Virus record (IMG/VR): IMGVR_UViG_3300046003_004948
Location: 1-62,345 of that record
Direction: 5' to 3' (one strand)
Length of the DNA stretch: 62,345 nt
DNA from: a virus
Shown: positions 1 through 7,525 of the stretch, piece by piece
Layout of the letters: each line of letters begins with the position of its first letter
How positions within the stretch are numbered: position 1 is the stretch's first letter
The notes under the pieces: generated by a model
Database searches by the model: none
What the model was told of the DNA's origin: nothing
The model's input: the letters and a program-made list of their open reading frames with translations, nothing else
Program-made: the position numbers and the translations under genes

Positions 1-393
1 ACACCCTTTTTGTTTAAACAAGTCCAGCGCATAATTGGAAGTAACGATTACCTTATTTTGGGATTTGGCAATAGCGACTTCTATATCAGTGGGTTCGCTG
101 CACTCGTAAAATGTAAAAAGATTTTGACAGTGAGATTTTCTGTCTTCTCCACCACTGAAATGCCATAACTTCAGTGATGGAGATCCATGTGACAACGCCG
201 AGTAACGATTATCAATTGCTCTCTGCAAATATTGTTTAAAGTCTTCTGAGACTTTGAAAGTAGACAAGTCAACATTTCCAATTGGAAAAAGCCCAATATC
301 AAAATTCAATTTATACAACTCCCGAAGAATGTTAAAAGAAACATTTCCGAAACTAAGGGAATTAAGTGGAGCTTCTACTATTAGGCTTTTCAT
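1..393 (-). CDS. Glycosyltransferase (GT4/GT1-like), 3' end beyond the left edge
   Basis: An open frame runs from ATG at 393 to the window edge without a stop (131 codons seen, C-terminus missing). The protein begins MKSLIVEAPLNSLSFGNVS and continues with an amphipathic helix (FNILRELYKLNF), the usual start of phage-encoded GT-B glycosyltransferases, in which the first Rossmann strand and glycine/serine loop are followed by a helix. Later it has VIVTSNYALDLFKQKG, like the 'warn/strange face' segment where such enzymes place the acceptor. It lies 5 bp after the SSB stop and is the last visible gene of the leftmost minus operon. The donor sugar cannot be read from this half. The glycosyltransferase call is a family-level resemblance only. 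Confidence 0.6.
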   Translation of the reverse strand, partial: MKSLIVEAPLNSLSFGNVSFNILRELYKLNFDIGLFPIGNVDLSTFKVSEDFKQYLQRAIDNRYSALSHGSPSLKLWHFSGGEDRKSHCQNLFTFYECSEPTDIEVAIAKSQNKVIVTSNYALDLFKQKGC

Positions 394-398
394 ATCAA

Positions 399-791
399 TT
401 AAAATGGAATGTCATCATCGTCTGCTGCGAAATTGTCTTGTTTTGCAGCTGGTGCTGATGGTTTGCCAGCTTCGTCTTTTTTGCCGCCGCCAGTATTAAG
501 GAACTTGATTTTCGTTCCACGGATAAAGTTTTTGGACTTTTCAGTTCCATCTTTATCTTTCCAAGTGCTGGAGCTAAGCTCGCCTTCAAAGTAAATTTGA
601 CGACCTTTGACTAGATATTGCTGGCATGTTTCGCCAAGTTTTTCCCAACACTCAACGTCAATGAAACATTTGTTTTTTGAGTTAGAGTCTGAGATACACA
701 TTCTCATGCGACAAATAGATTTGCCACTAGAGGTTGATTGAGTGGTGGGGTCAGCCACCAGATGTCCGATTCCTACGATTGTATTATGCAT
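399..791 (-). CDS. ssb: Single-stranded DNA-binding protein
   Basis: 130 aa OB-fold SSB. The N-terminus (MHNTIVGIGHLVADPTTQ) matches the bacterial SSB pattern of strand 1 followed by a 'G.L..DP' turn. The middle has FIDVECWEKLGETCQQYLVKG, equivalent to the conserved 'f.V..wgk.Ae....yl.KG' strand-helix segment. A Gly/Ala/Lys linker leads to the acidic tip DDDDIPF, the classical bacterial SSB C-terminal peptide that recruits partner proteins. It should coat ssDNA during phage replication and may recruit host or phage replication proteins through the tip. It overlaps the sigma-factor gene by 8 bp and is translated in the same minus operon as dUTPase and dNMP kinase. Confidence 0.95.
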   Translation of the reverse strand: MHNTIVGIGHLVADPTTQSTSSGKSICRMRMCISDSNSKNKCFIDVECWEKLGETCQQYLVKGRQIYFEGELSSSTWKDKDGTEKSKNFIRGTKIKFLNTGGGKKDEAGKPSAPAAKQDNFAADDDDIPF

Positions 792-1353
792 TTTGAATAA
801 TTTTTTTAATTTTGCTGATGAATTTGTCGTGAATATCTATGCAGCCCTGTATGGACATTTTCAAAGATTCCGCAACTTCTTTCCATCCGTGCGGCTTATT
901 GTAAGTCAATCCATAGCGCATGTCAATAATTTTTTTGATTCTTTGATCTTTTTGTTCGCTAGCCATCTTGATGATCATTTCAAGAGATTCCTGCGCCTGT
1001 ATTTCTTCCAAGAAGATTGAGCCGTCAGAGCATTGATCGAAGTTATCGTCAAGCGATTCGCGTTGGAATTTCTTTTGTTTATTATAGATATTTAAACAGC
1101 GCCAGCGAGTTTCATTTGCTAGATATGTCGAGAACTTGACGTTTCTGTCTGGTTCGAATTTTAAAGCAGCAGAATAGATGTAATAATCTTTCTCCTCTAG
1201 GATTTCGTTTTTATCAATAAAAAATGCTGCATTAGCGATTGTTTTATTAACGGTGTCGATGTAAATGCCAGAATGCTTGTCGATAAGACACTGAAGGCTT
1301 TCGCTGTCGTTTTCTTGTTTGATTTTTTCAATCAATGAAATGTCTGTGTCCAT
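784..1353 (-). CDS. Phage RNA polymerase sigma-70-like factor
   Basis: 189 aa. Residues about 60-95 read ALKFEPDRNVKFSTYL then TRWRCLNIY, the signature of sigma region 2 (F-D...G..FsTY....R.....R) that binds the core clamp and melts the -10 element. The C-terminal third (IKKIIDMRYGL..., WKEVAESLKMSIQGCIDIHDKF) resembles the region 4 helix-turn-helix that reads the -35 element. There is no region 1.1. The protein is short, like ECF or phage late sigma factors. It is encoded between dNMP kinase (22 bp overlap) and SSB (8 bp overlap). The window also holds a recurrent non-host-like promoter motif, so redirecting host RNA polymerase to late genes is a reasonable inference, not a demonstrated role. 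Confidence 0.75.
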   Translation of the reverse strand: MDTDISLIEKIKQENDSESLQCLIDKHSGIYIDTVNKTIANAAFFIDKNEILEEKDYYIYSAALKFEPDRNVKFSTYLANETRWRCLNIYNKQKKFQRESLDDNFDQCSDGSIFLEEIQAQESLEMIIKMASEQKDQRIKKIIDMRYGLTYNKPHGWKEVAESLKMSIQGCIDIHDKFISKIKKIIQNA

Positions 1354-1934
1354 AGTTCAATTTCTTTTTCATCAACGGTTTTTTCAAGCACTTCAATAGC
1401 AACTTGCTTGAGCATTTTTTTATTTTCAGCGCCAACAGTTTGCCAAGTCAACTGGAAGTCGCAGCTAGCTTTGAGAATTGGATTGTTAGCAGCCTCCTCT
1501 TCATTTGCTGGAGGAACGATATTTTCGCCGTCCATTCTATCAATAAAGATGCAATAGCTCTTATGCTGCCTCAACCACTCAAGCTCATTTGGAAAGCGAA
1601 TATCTGGAACGATATAGACACATTGTTCAGTCATCTTTTCCGCTGCTTGTTTAATCCAAACATTGTTGTCAAGCTTTCGGCGCACATGCGTTCCCCATGT
1701 AACCAACAATGGTCTGATGATTGTTTTTTCTTCAGTGTTGTCGGTGTACACATCAATGCCAAGAGTCTTGTCAACAAAGTCTCGCAGTTCATCTTTTAGA
1801 GAATCAGCAAGATTTATTTTCTTGCTTTTCACATTAATGTCTGCCAAGACTTCTTGAATTAGATCTGCCATAGTATCTTTGCCGCAGCGAGCGTTGCCGC
1901 AAATTCCAATAATTGTTTTAGGTTCAGTGTTCAT
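1332..1934 (-). CDS. Deoxynucleoside monophosphate kinase (T4 gp1-like)
   Basis: 200 aa P-loop kinase. The Walker A loop is at residues 12-20 (GNARCGKDT), the GxxxxGKDT variant typical of phage dNMP kinases and dephospho-CoA-kinase-like folds. A LID/acceptor region follows with TWGTHVRRKLDNNVW. The strand VYIVPDIRFPNELEWLR carries the conserved 'v.DvRfpnE' motif of T4 gp1-type kinases that contacts the deoxynucleotide base or phosphate. The expected reaction is ATP-dependent phosphorylation of dNMPs to dNDPs. It overlaps the dUTPase by 4 bp and the sigma factor by 22 bp, forming a nucleotide-supply operon with dUTPase. Confidence 0.85.
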   Translation of the reverse strand: MNTEPKTIIGICGNARCGKDTMADLIQEVLADINVKSKKINLADSLKDELRDFVDKTLGIDVYTDNTEEKTIIRPLLVTWGTHVRRKLDNNVWIKQAAEKMTEQCVYIVPDIRFPNELEWLRQHKSYCIFIDRMDGENIVPPANEEEAANNPILKASCDFQLTWQTVGAENKKMLKQVAIEVLEKTVDEKEIELWTQTFH

Positions 1935-2425
1935 GATCCAGTGCTGCCAAAGCCTCCAGTTCCTCGTTGTGTTTGATTTAAAGCGCCAACTTCAAATTCC
2001 GTTGGCTCGATTGTTTTAGTGAAAACCAATTGACCGATTTTGTCGTATTTTTTGTAAATTTGAAACATATCTACTTCGCATAACAATTTGCCTCCATCAA
2101 CAATCATATCGTGAGGTTGAAAAATGTAACCAAAACGAAGTTTAATCGTTCCACGGTAGCCATTGTCGATAAGTCCAACAGAATTGCGCAAAAACAAATT
2201 AGTCTTGGAAATCGAGCTTCTTGGCATAACAAGCGTGTGATAGCCTTCTTCGGGGGCAATCGCTAGTTCAGTATCGTATTCGATATAGTCGATCTTTTCC
2301 CAATATGGACCATAGGCAATCTTCCCAACAATCTTTGGCTCGCTTTGTGCGATAACGTCCCATCCAGCATCCCCCATATTGGCTGGCAAGCTGATATAAT
2401 CAACAGAATTTACTGATAGTTTCAT
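1931..2425 (-). CDS. dut: dUTPase (trimeric dUTP diphosphatase)
   Basis: 164 aa with all five motifs of trimeric dUTPases in order: motif 1 DAGWDV, motif 2 PRSSISKTNL, motif 3 SVGLIDNGYRG (catalytic Asp and uracil-pocket residues), motif 4 KYDKIGQLVF, and the C-terminal arm motif 5 RGTGGFGSTG that closes over the nucleotide. It hydrolyses dUTP to dUMP and PPi, keeping uracil out of DNA and feeding ThyX, which is encoded elsewhere in the window. There is a roughly 25-residue insertion between motifs 1 and 2, containing GKIAYGPYWEKIDYIEYDTE, as seen in some phage dUTPases. It overlaps the upstream 100-aa gene by 4 bp (ATGA). Confidence 0.95.
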   Translation of the reverse strand: MKLSVNSVDYISLPANMGDAGWDVIAQSEPKIVGKIAYGPYWEKIDYIEYDTELAIAPEEGYHTLVMPRSSISKTNLFLRNSVGLIDNGYRGTIKLRFGYIFQPHDMIVDGGKLLCEVDMFQIYKKYDKIGQLVFTKTIEPTEFEVGALNQTQRGTGGFGSTGS

Positions 2426-2724
2426 TTTCCTTGTTCTTGATTATTTTTTGGTGGACCAAGTTTTTCTGCGAGGTCTTTTGCGAATGAGTGCATCCCAAGA
2501 TCTGCTAAAACAAAAGGCGAATAAATAAATTCTGCCGCTTTTTTGTTGATTTTGACTGGGATAACTTCAATTGTCGCTCCAACAGAAAATCCATCTTCCG
2601 AAGATTTTACTTGTCGATTTAAAGCTGCTATTGCAGCCGCCATTGGCGATTCTGCTGATTCGATAAGACAATCCCACTCTGCACTAGAACAGATGTATGA
2701 TTGTGTTGTTTTTTTGTCTTTCAT
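2422..2724 (-). CDS. Hypothetical protein, first gene of the minus operon
   Basis: 100 aa, not recognised. It contains a predicted helix SPMAAAIAALNRQ and a beta-rich middle (FSVGATIEVIPVKI). The lysine/glutamine-rich tail suggests a soluble protein. Start ATG 2724 is supported by a strong promoter whose -10 begins 14 nt upstream, and by a 4-bp ATGA overlap with dUTPase at the other end. Its position as the first gene of the dUTPase, kinase, sigma and SSB operon suggests early expression. Confidence 0.75.
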   Translation of the reverse strand: MKDKKTTQSYICSSAEWDCLIESAESPMAAAIAALNRQVKSSEDGFSVGATIEVIPVKINKKAAEFIYSPFVLADLGMHSFAKDLAEKLGPPKNNQEQGK

Positions 2725-2732
2725 ACGAGTGA

Positions 2733-2761
2733 AATTTAGCGTAAAGTTATTACTTTGTCAA
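2733..2761 (-). promoter_or_regulatory. Sigma70-type promoter for the dUTPase-SSB operon
   Basis: On the minus strand TTGACA (2761-2756), a 17-bp spacer and TAAATT (2738-2733). The start codon at 2724 begins 14 nt after the first base of the -10, so the transcript would have a leader of about two nucleotides or none. Confidence 0.75.
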
Positions 2762-3083
2762 GCAATTTGTTGATATTTTTTTAATCAAAAAAGAAAATGT
2801 ATTGTTCTTATGAACAAAGAGAGTCTATCTTATTTCGGGCGATTTAAATTAATTATAACGCTTAGTAATTGCTCTGCGCCAAAGCTTTAGTTCTAAGCGT
2901 GAAGTTATTGGCAAGCGTATACGTATAGATAAGCGTAGAGTGGTAGTACTATACAATACTTTATTGATTATCGTATACGTTATAGACTTTACAAAAGCTT
3001 TTGTCTTAGGTCGCTAAGTACTACGTACTCATTATAATGACCAAAAACAACTTGTCAAGAAAAAAAATAAAAAATTTTTCTTG
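2762..3083. promoter_or_regulatory. Divergent regulatory region dense in palindromes and AAGCGT repeats
   Basis: No gene is seen in this gap between the dUTPase operon and nrdB. AAGCGT occurs at 2895, 2913 and 2931 (exact 18-bp period), with an inverted copy at 2858-2863. A longer degenerate repeat, TAGCGTAAAGTTATT versus AAGCGTGAAGTTATT, starts near 2737 and 2895. Perfect palindromes are CGTATACG at 2916-2923 and 2972-2979, TAGTACTA at 2944-2951, ACAAAAGCTTTTGT at 2991-3004 and TCATTATAATGA at 3029-3040. Operator sites, iterons of a replication origin or several overlapping promoters could all produce this pattern. No tRNA cloverleaf can be drawn. Confidence 0.65.
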
Positions 3084-3120
3084 TTGACATTGACGCGATT
3101 TTGACGATAGTTCGTGTAAA
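3084..3120 (+). promoter_or_regulatory. nrdB promoter region (TTGACA plus GTGTAAA)
   Basis: TTGACA at 3084-3089 and an overlapping TTGACG at 3090-3095 are followed by GTGTAAA at 3114-3120. The TGTAAA begins 15 nt before the nrdB ATG. The -35 spacing (19 bp from TTGACG) is long, so the gene may be read through the GTGTAA motif class or a weak ATAGTT -10 at 3107, 17 bp after TTGACA. Confidence 0.55.
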
Positions 3121-3129
3121 CAAATTGCT

Positions 3130-4101
3130 ATGATCTTTGAAGAACAAATCTCACGTAAACCGAATAAATATCCATGGACTGAACAATTCATTGATGCAAT
3201 GCATCAGGGATTTTGGACTGACAAAGAATTCAGCTTCAAAACAGACTTTCACCAATTCAAAACTGTTCTGAATGACAAGGAGCGCGAAATCATCGTGAGA
3301 ACATTGTCTGCAATTGGGCAAATTGAGGTAGCCGTTAAGACATTCTGGGCTAAGTTAGGCGAAAACCTTCCCCACCCCTCACTTTCCGATCTGGGCTTCG
3401 TAATGGCGAATGTAGAGGTAATTCACAACAACGCTTACGAGCGCCTTTTGCGTGAATTGGACATGGAAGATGTATTCGAGGAAAACCTCAAGCTGGAGTG
3501 GATTCAAGGGCGCGTGAAGTATCTCAAGAAATACACACATCGCTTTTACAAAGATTCCAAGAAGCAGTATCTTTACGCTTTGATCTTGTTCACTCTTTTC
3601 GTTGAGAACGTCTCTTTGTTCAGTCAGTTTTACGTAATCAATTGGTTTGCCAAGAATAAGAATGTTCTTAAAGATACCGACCAGCAAGTTCGCTATACAC
3701 GCAATGAAGAAGCGATTCACGCAATGGTCGGCATGAAAATTATCAGCACCATTCGCGAAGAATATCCAGAACTTTTCGACCAAGAGTTGCAGGATCGTAT
3801 CGCTCACGAAGCAGAGCAAGCTTTTATTGCAGAAAGCAAAATCATTGATTGGATGGTAAATGGAATTCAAGAGCCTGGTCTTTCTGCTCCCGTATTGAAA
3901 GAATTTATTAAAAACAGAATCAATGAGTCGTTATCGGGAATTGGATTTTCTCCAGTTTTTGATATTGACAATCAATTATTGGATGATACATTTTGGTTCG
4001 ACGAGCAAGTTCTCGCACCTAATCAAACTGACTTTTTCCATTCCAGACCCGTAGAGTATGCGAAAAATTCACAATCCTACGACGAAGACGAACTGTTTTA
4101 A
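3130..4101 (+). CDS. nrdB: Class I ribonucleotide reductase small subunit (R2)
   Basis: 323 aa ferritin-like R2 subunit that generates the radical needed by NrdA. Metal-ligand and radical residues appear in the expected order: E65 (GQIEVAVKTFW) in the position of the first Asp/Glu ligand, E96 and H99 (VEVIHNNAY), Tyr103 four residues after the His as the radical tyrosine, E159 (LFVENVS), then E194 and H197 (NEEAIHAM). The C-terminus ends DEDELF, an acidic/hydrophobic tail like those that dock R2 into R1. It is followed 3 bp later by nrdA. The operon makes deoxyribonucleotides aerobically during infection. Confidence 0.95.
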   Translation: MIFEEQISRKPNKYPWTEQFIDAMHQGFWTDKEFSFKTDFHQFKTVLNDKEREIIVRTLSAIGQIEVAVKTFWAKLGENLPHPSLSDLGFVMANVEVIHNNAYERLLRELDMEDVFEENLKLEWIQGRVKYLKKYTHRFYKDSKKQYLYALILFTLFVENVSLFSQFYVINWFAKNKNVLKDTDQQVRYTRNEEAIHAMVGMKIISTIREEYPELFDQELQDRIAHEAEQAFIAESKIIDWMVNGIQEPGLSAPVLKEFIKNRINESLSGIGFSPVFDIDNQLLDDTFWFDEQVLAPNQTDFFHSRPVEYAKNSQSYDEDELF

Positions 4102-4104
4102 TTT

Positions 4105-5757
4105 ATGACGAAAGAAAAATACTACTGGCTAAATGAAGACTCCATTAAATTCTTGGAGCAAGGTTATCTAAGTGAGGGTCAATCCCCCATCGAAAGAATT
4201 CAAGAAATTGCTAATACAGCGCAAAAAATACTTGGCATCGAAGGTTTTGCGGCTAAGTTTGTTGATTACATGTCTCGCGGCTTTTACAGCCTCTCCACTC
4301 CTGTGTGGATGAACTTCGGAAACGAAAGAGGCAATCCAATTTCTTGCTTTAACAGCCACATCTCTGATAGCATCGAAGCTTTCTTAACTAAACAAGCAGA
4401 AGTCGGAATGATGACTAAAGTTGGTGGCGGAACATCTGGATATTTTGGCGACATTCGCCCAAGAGGTTCTAAAATTTCAACAGGTGGCGTTGCAGAGGGT
4501 GCAGTCCGATGCATGGAGTTGTTTGACAACGTAGCTAAGATAATCAGCCAAGGAAGCGCACGTAGAGGCAGCTTCGCGGCATACCTTCCGATTGATCATG
4601 GTGACTTTGACGAGTTTATGAAGATTCGTTCTGAGGGTCACTCTATTCAAGAAATGTCTATTGGAATTACCATTCCTGAAGGTTGGATGAATTCAATGAT
4701 TGATGGCGATAAAGAAAAAAGACGCAGATGGGGAGCAGTAATCAAGAAGCGTTCTGAGACTGGCTATCCTTACGTTTTCTTTACAGATAACGCTAACAAT
4801 CAAGCTCCACAAGTCTACAAAGACAAAGAATATAAAATCAATGCAAGCAACCTTTGTTCTGAGATTTTCCTTCCATCTACCAATGATGAGTCGTTCGTAT
4901 GCTGTTTGTCTTCATTGAATTTGTTGTGGTGGGACGAAATCGAAAAGACTGATGCCGTCGAAACAATGGTAATGTTCTTGGATGCCGTCATGACTGAATT
5001 CGTGGAGAAAACAAAAGGCAATCGCTTGATGGAAGCCGCTCATAACTTTGCTAAAAATCACAGAGCTTTGGGAATGGGCGTTCTTGGCTATCATAGCTAC
5101 CTTCAATCAAAAATGATTGCATGGGAAAGCATGGACGCTCATTTCGAGAATATCTCTATCTTTTCAGAAATTCGTAAACGTGCCGATAAAACTTCTCAAG
5201 AACTTGCTACAATGTTTGGCGAGCCAGAAGTATTGAAAGGCTATGGTCGCCGCAACACTACGACTATTGCTATTGCACCTACTACAAGCTCTAGCTTTAT
5301 TTTGGGGCAAGTAAGTCCTAGCATTGAGCCTCTCAATAGCAACTACTTCGTTAAGAATCTTGCTAAAGGTCAATTTACTTATCGCAATCCAAAACTCGAA
5401 GAAGTGTTGGAATCAAAAGGAAAGAATGACAAAGAAACTTGGAAGAGTATTTTGATTCATGGTGGAAGTGTTCAGCATCTTGAATTCTTCTCGGAAGACG
5501 AAAAGAATGTTTTTAAGACGTTCGCAGAACTTTCTCAAAAAGAAGTTGTGATTCACGCAGCACAAAGACAACAGTATGTTGATCAAGGACAATCGCTCAA
5601 TTTGATGATTCCTGCTGGCACAAAACCAAAAGAAATTAACGAATTGATGATCTTTGCATGGGAACAAGGAATCAAATCTTTGTATTATCAAAGAAGTTCG
5701 AATCCATCTCAAGATTTAGCTCGATCAATTTTGACATGTTCTAGTTGCGAAAGTTGA
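4105..5757 (+). CDS. nrdA: Class I ribonucleotide reductase large subunit (R1), no ATP-cone
   Basis: 550 aa. Catalytic motifs are visible: NPISCFNSH (first redox Cys), NLCSEIFLP (Asn-Cys-Glu triad with the thiyl-radical Cys), CCLSSLN (second redox Cys), the stacked tyrosines in SLYYQRSS that relay the radical, and the C-terminal shuttle pair CSSCES. The protein starts directly in the ten-stranded barrel region. The N-terminal ATP-cone of about 90-100 residues found in E. coli-type NrdA is absent, which explains the short length and implies no dATP feedback through that domain. The GGGTSGYFG and GSARRGSF loops fit the nucleotide-binding core. It forms an operon with nrdB. The glutaredoxin-like protein at 55989-56225 could re-reduce it. 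Confidence 0.95.
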   Translation: MTKEKYYWLNEDSIKFLEQGYLSEGQSPIERIQEIANTAQKILGIEGFAAKFVDYMSRGFYSLSTPVWMNFGNERGNPISCFNSHISDSIEAFLTKQAEVGMMTKVGGGTSGYFGDIRPRGSKISTGGVAEGAVRCMELFDNVAKIISQGSARRGSFAAYLPIDHGDFDEFMKIRSEGHSIQEMSIGITIPEGWMNSMIDGDKEKRRRWGAVIKKRSETGYPYVFFTDNANNQAPQVYKDKEYKINASNLCSEIFLPSTNDESFVCCLSSLNLLWWDEIEKTDAVETMVMFLDAVMTEFVEKTKGNRLMEAAHNFAKNHRALGMGVLGYHSYLQSKMIAWESMDAHFENISIFSEIRKRADKTSQELATMFGEPEVLKGYGRRNTTTIAIAPTTSSSFILGQVSPSIEPLNSNYFVKNLAKGQFTYRNPKLEEVLESKGKNDKETWKSILIHGGSVQHLEFFSEDEKNVFKTFAELSQKEVVIHAAQRQQYVDQGQSLNLMIPAGTKPKEINELMIFAWEQGIKSLYYQRSSNPSQDLARSILTCSSCES

Positions 5758-5782
5758 TTTTTTTATTAAAAAAAAGTGTAAT
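5754..5782 (+). promoter_or_regulatory. Promoter with GTGTAAT -10-like motif
   Basis: TTGATT (5754-5759), a 17-bp spacer and TGTAAT (5777-5782, inside AGTGTAATAAG). The ATG of the next gene starts 14 nt after the T of TGTAAT. This is one of the GTGTAA class and the one with the best -35 match. Confidence 0.6.
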
Positions 5783-5790
5783 AAGTTCGT

Positions 5791-6765
5791 ATGGAATTAG
5801 ACTTCTCTTTGCAAATTAAAGACCTCTTTGAAAATTCAGAAGCGGCTAAAAGATCTGGACCAAAAAGCGGGGCGCAAACCCCCGCTAAACCGTCCGAGCG
5901 CAAAAAAGGATCTGATAAAAATCCAGCAGGTTCTGCATCGAAAGATGGCGCAAAGATTGAATTTACAGAAAAGATCGTCAATTCTTTGCAAGAGAAAGTC
6001 AAAAACCATAACGAAAAACACAGCAAAAAAGTCACGCTTTCTCAATTGAAGAAAGTTTATCGTCGTGGTTTAGGCGCATTTTCTTCGTCTCACAGACCAG
6101 GACAGAATAGAAACAGCTGGGCAATGGCTCGCGTCAATATGTTTTTGAAGATGCAAGCTGGCGGCAAAGTAAAGAATTCCTATCGCGCTGCCGATCAAGA
6201 TGTGGCATCTGGTGAAGAATTGTATTACGAACAAAAGCCAGAAGATGTATTTTGGGAGTTTGATTCTATTGACTTTGATTTGGCGCGTATTGACCTTTTG
6301 AAAGCTAATGTAGACTTGGATGAAGAAGGAGACATTGATCTCTTTGATATTGATTATAGCGAAGCTGAGAAGAAGACTCTTGGCAAACCGTTCCGTCTTC
6401 CAAGTGGCTCCAACAAAAAATTCGGTGTCTATGTCAAAAATGACAAAGGCAACACTGTGATGGTTAAGTTCGGCGATCCTAACATGGAGATTCGCAGAGA
6501 CGATCCAGATCGCAGAAAAAACTTCCGCGCCCGACATCAGTGTGATACCAATGTTGGTCCTCGCTGGAAAGCTCGTTACTGGAGCTGCCGATTCTGGAGC
6601 AAGAAGCCTGTATCATCTATGGCATCAGAAGAATTCCTTTTGAGCGATGATGATGGAATGGATTGGGATTGGGATGACTCTGAATTTGTCGAATACGACG
6701 AAATTATTGCAGAATATCCAGAATTACAAAATGTAGAAATTCAGGTTGAAGAAGTTGATTTGTAA
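5791..6765 (+). CDS. Phage protein with two conserved modules (DUF5824/DUF5872-like), possibly virion-associated
   Basis: 324 aa. Residues about 10-55 are a Lys/Ser/Ala-rich, probably disordered stretch. Residues about 70-125 hold VTLSQLKKVYRRGLGAFSSS followed by HRPG and WAMARVNMFL, a module I recall from phage and giant-virus proteins as DUF5824-like. An acidic middle follows. Residues about 200-270 hold KKFGVYVKNDKGN, FGDPNMEIRRDDPDRR, FRARHQCDTN and YWSCRFW, a DUF5872-like module with conserved Cys/His/Trp that may bind metal. The C-terminus is strongly acidic. Such modules occur in prohead protease or scaffold-associated proteins, so a structural or maturation role is possible but not shown. 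The DUF names are from memory. Its promoter belongs to the GTGTAA class, which supports late expression. Confidence 0.6.
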   Translation: MELDFSLQIKDLFENSEAAKRSGPKSGAQTPAKPSERKKGSDKNPAGSASKDGAKIEFTEKIVNSLQEKVKNHNEKHSKKVTLSQLKKVYRRGLGAFSSSHRPGQNRNSWAMARVNMFLKMQAGGKVKNSYRAADQDVASGEELYYEQKPEDVFWEFDSIDFDLARIDLLKANVDLDEEGDIDLFDIDYSEAEKKTLGKPFRLPSGSNKKFGVYVKNDKGNTVMVKFGDPNMEIRRDDPDRRKNFRARHQCDTNVGPRWKARYWSCRFWSKKPVSSMASEEFLLSDDDGMDWDWDDSEFVEYDEIIAEYPELQNVEIQVEEVDL

Positions 6766-6773
6766 GTTAAAAT
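6746..6773 (+). promoter_or_regulatory. Weak sigma70-like promoter before the sugar cassette
   Basis: TTGAAG (6746-6751), 16 bp, TAAAAT (6768-6773), then AGGCT and the GTG start at 6779. The 11-nt distance from -10 to start codon again implies a leaderless message. The -35 lies inside the preceding gene. Confidence 0.4.
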
Positions 6774-6778
6774 AGGCT

Positions 6779-7525
6779 GTGAGTTCAGTCATTTTTACTT
6801 CTTACTTCTCTCTAAAGCAACATCCTAATGATCCTAATGATCCTTGGGTAATCGGTCGTCAAGCAGACGGTCGCGTTGCGCAAAATGATTTTAAATATAT
6901 TGAGCCTTGGTATAGTTCAGTTGATAAACTTGGTCTCGAAGGTCGTATTTTTTACGACAATTTATCTGATGACTTTTTGAGTAAATATACCACTGACAAG
7001 ATTAAATTTGTCAAAGTATCTCCATCCGATTACTCTAATAATGATTGGAGATTTTTTTGCTATCGAAATTACTTGGAAGAAAACAAATTCGATAGCGTAT
7101 TTCTTACTGATGGATCAGATGTAACAGTTGTCAAAGATCCTTCTCAAATCATTGCGGAGTTTTCTGATACTGATTTATTTGTATGCAAAGACAGCATTAT
7201 GCTCAATGAGTTTGCTTATTTAGATCTTCATCAACAAGTTGGATGGGATGACTATGTTTTATTCTCCATTATGGCAGGTCGATGGGAACTCATTAACATG
7301 GGCGTAATTGGTGGTAATTATTACAACATAATGTTATTTTTAAATCAATTTTGCGAAACAAGAATAAGGCTTGGAGAACCAGAGTTTAATTCTGATATGT
7401 GGGTTGGTCAATATGTTTTTAGAAAACATCTTGCCGACAAAAACATACTTATCGGAGAGCCTTTTACTAGTGTATTTAAGCAATACGAAATAGACAGAAA
7501 GGACGTTTTTTTTATACACAAATGA
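6779..7525 (+). CDS. GT-A-type glycosyltransferase-like protein
   Basis: 248 aa beginning at GTG. VIFTSYFSLKQHP and FKYIEPWYSSVDKLGLEGRIF are a conserved N-terminus of a phage and bacterial glycosyltransferase group. The segment FDSVFLTDGSDVTVVKDP sits where GT-A enzymes carry the DxD metal/nucleotide-sugar motif, here TDGSD. WELINMGVIGGNY resembles the acceptor-side 'N.G..gg' motif. It is the first gene of an AT-rich cluster of sugar-transfer genes and overlaps the next by 4 bp (ATGA). It probably transfers a sugar to a phage structural protein, to DNA or to a host glycan; the acceptor is unknown. Confidence 0.65.
   Translation: MSSVIFTSYFSLKQHPNDPNDPWVIGRQADGRVAQNDFKYIEPWYSSVDKLGLEGRIFYDNLSDDFLSKYTTDKIKFVKVSPSDYSNNDWRFFCYRNYLEENKFDSVFLTDGSDVTVVKDPSQIIAEFSDTDLFVCKDSIMLNEFAYLDLHQQVGWDDYVLFSIMAGRWELINMGVIGGNYYNIMLFLNQFCETRIRLGEPEFNSDMWVGQYVFRKHLADKNILIGEPFTSVFKQYEIDRKDVFFIHK

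Noticed and set aside
254-499. Plus-strand open frame of 81 codons over the SSB gene
   Set aside because: It lies opposite the SSB and the cut glycosyltransferase, both with clear family motifs; it has no promoter and no recognisable product.
2862-2905. Possible tRNA or small structured RNA in the intergenic region
   Set aside because: No acceptor stem, anticodon arm and T-loop can be paired; the palindromes are too short and scattered.
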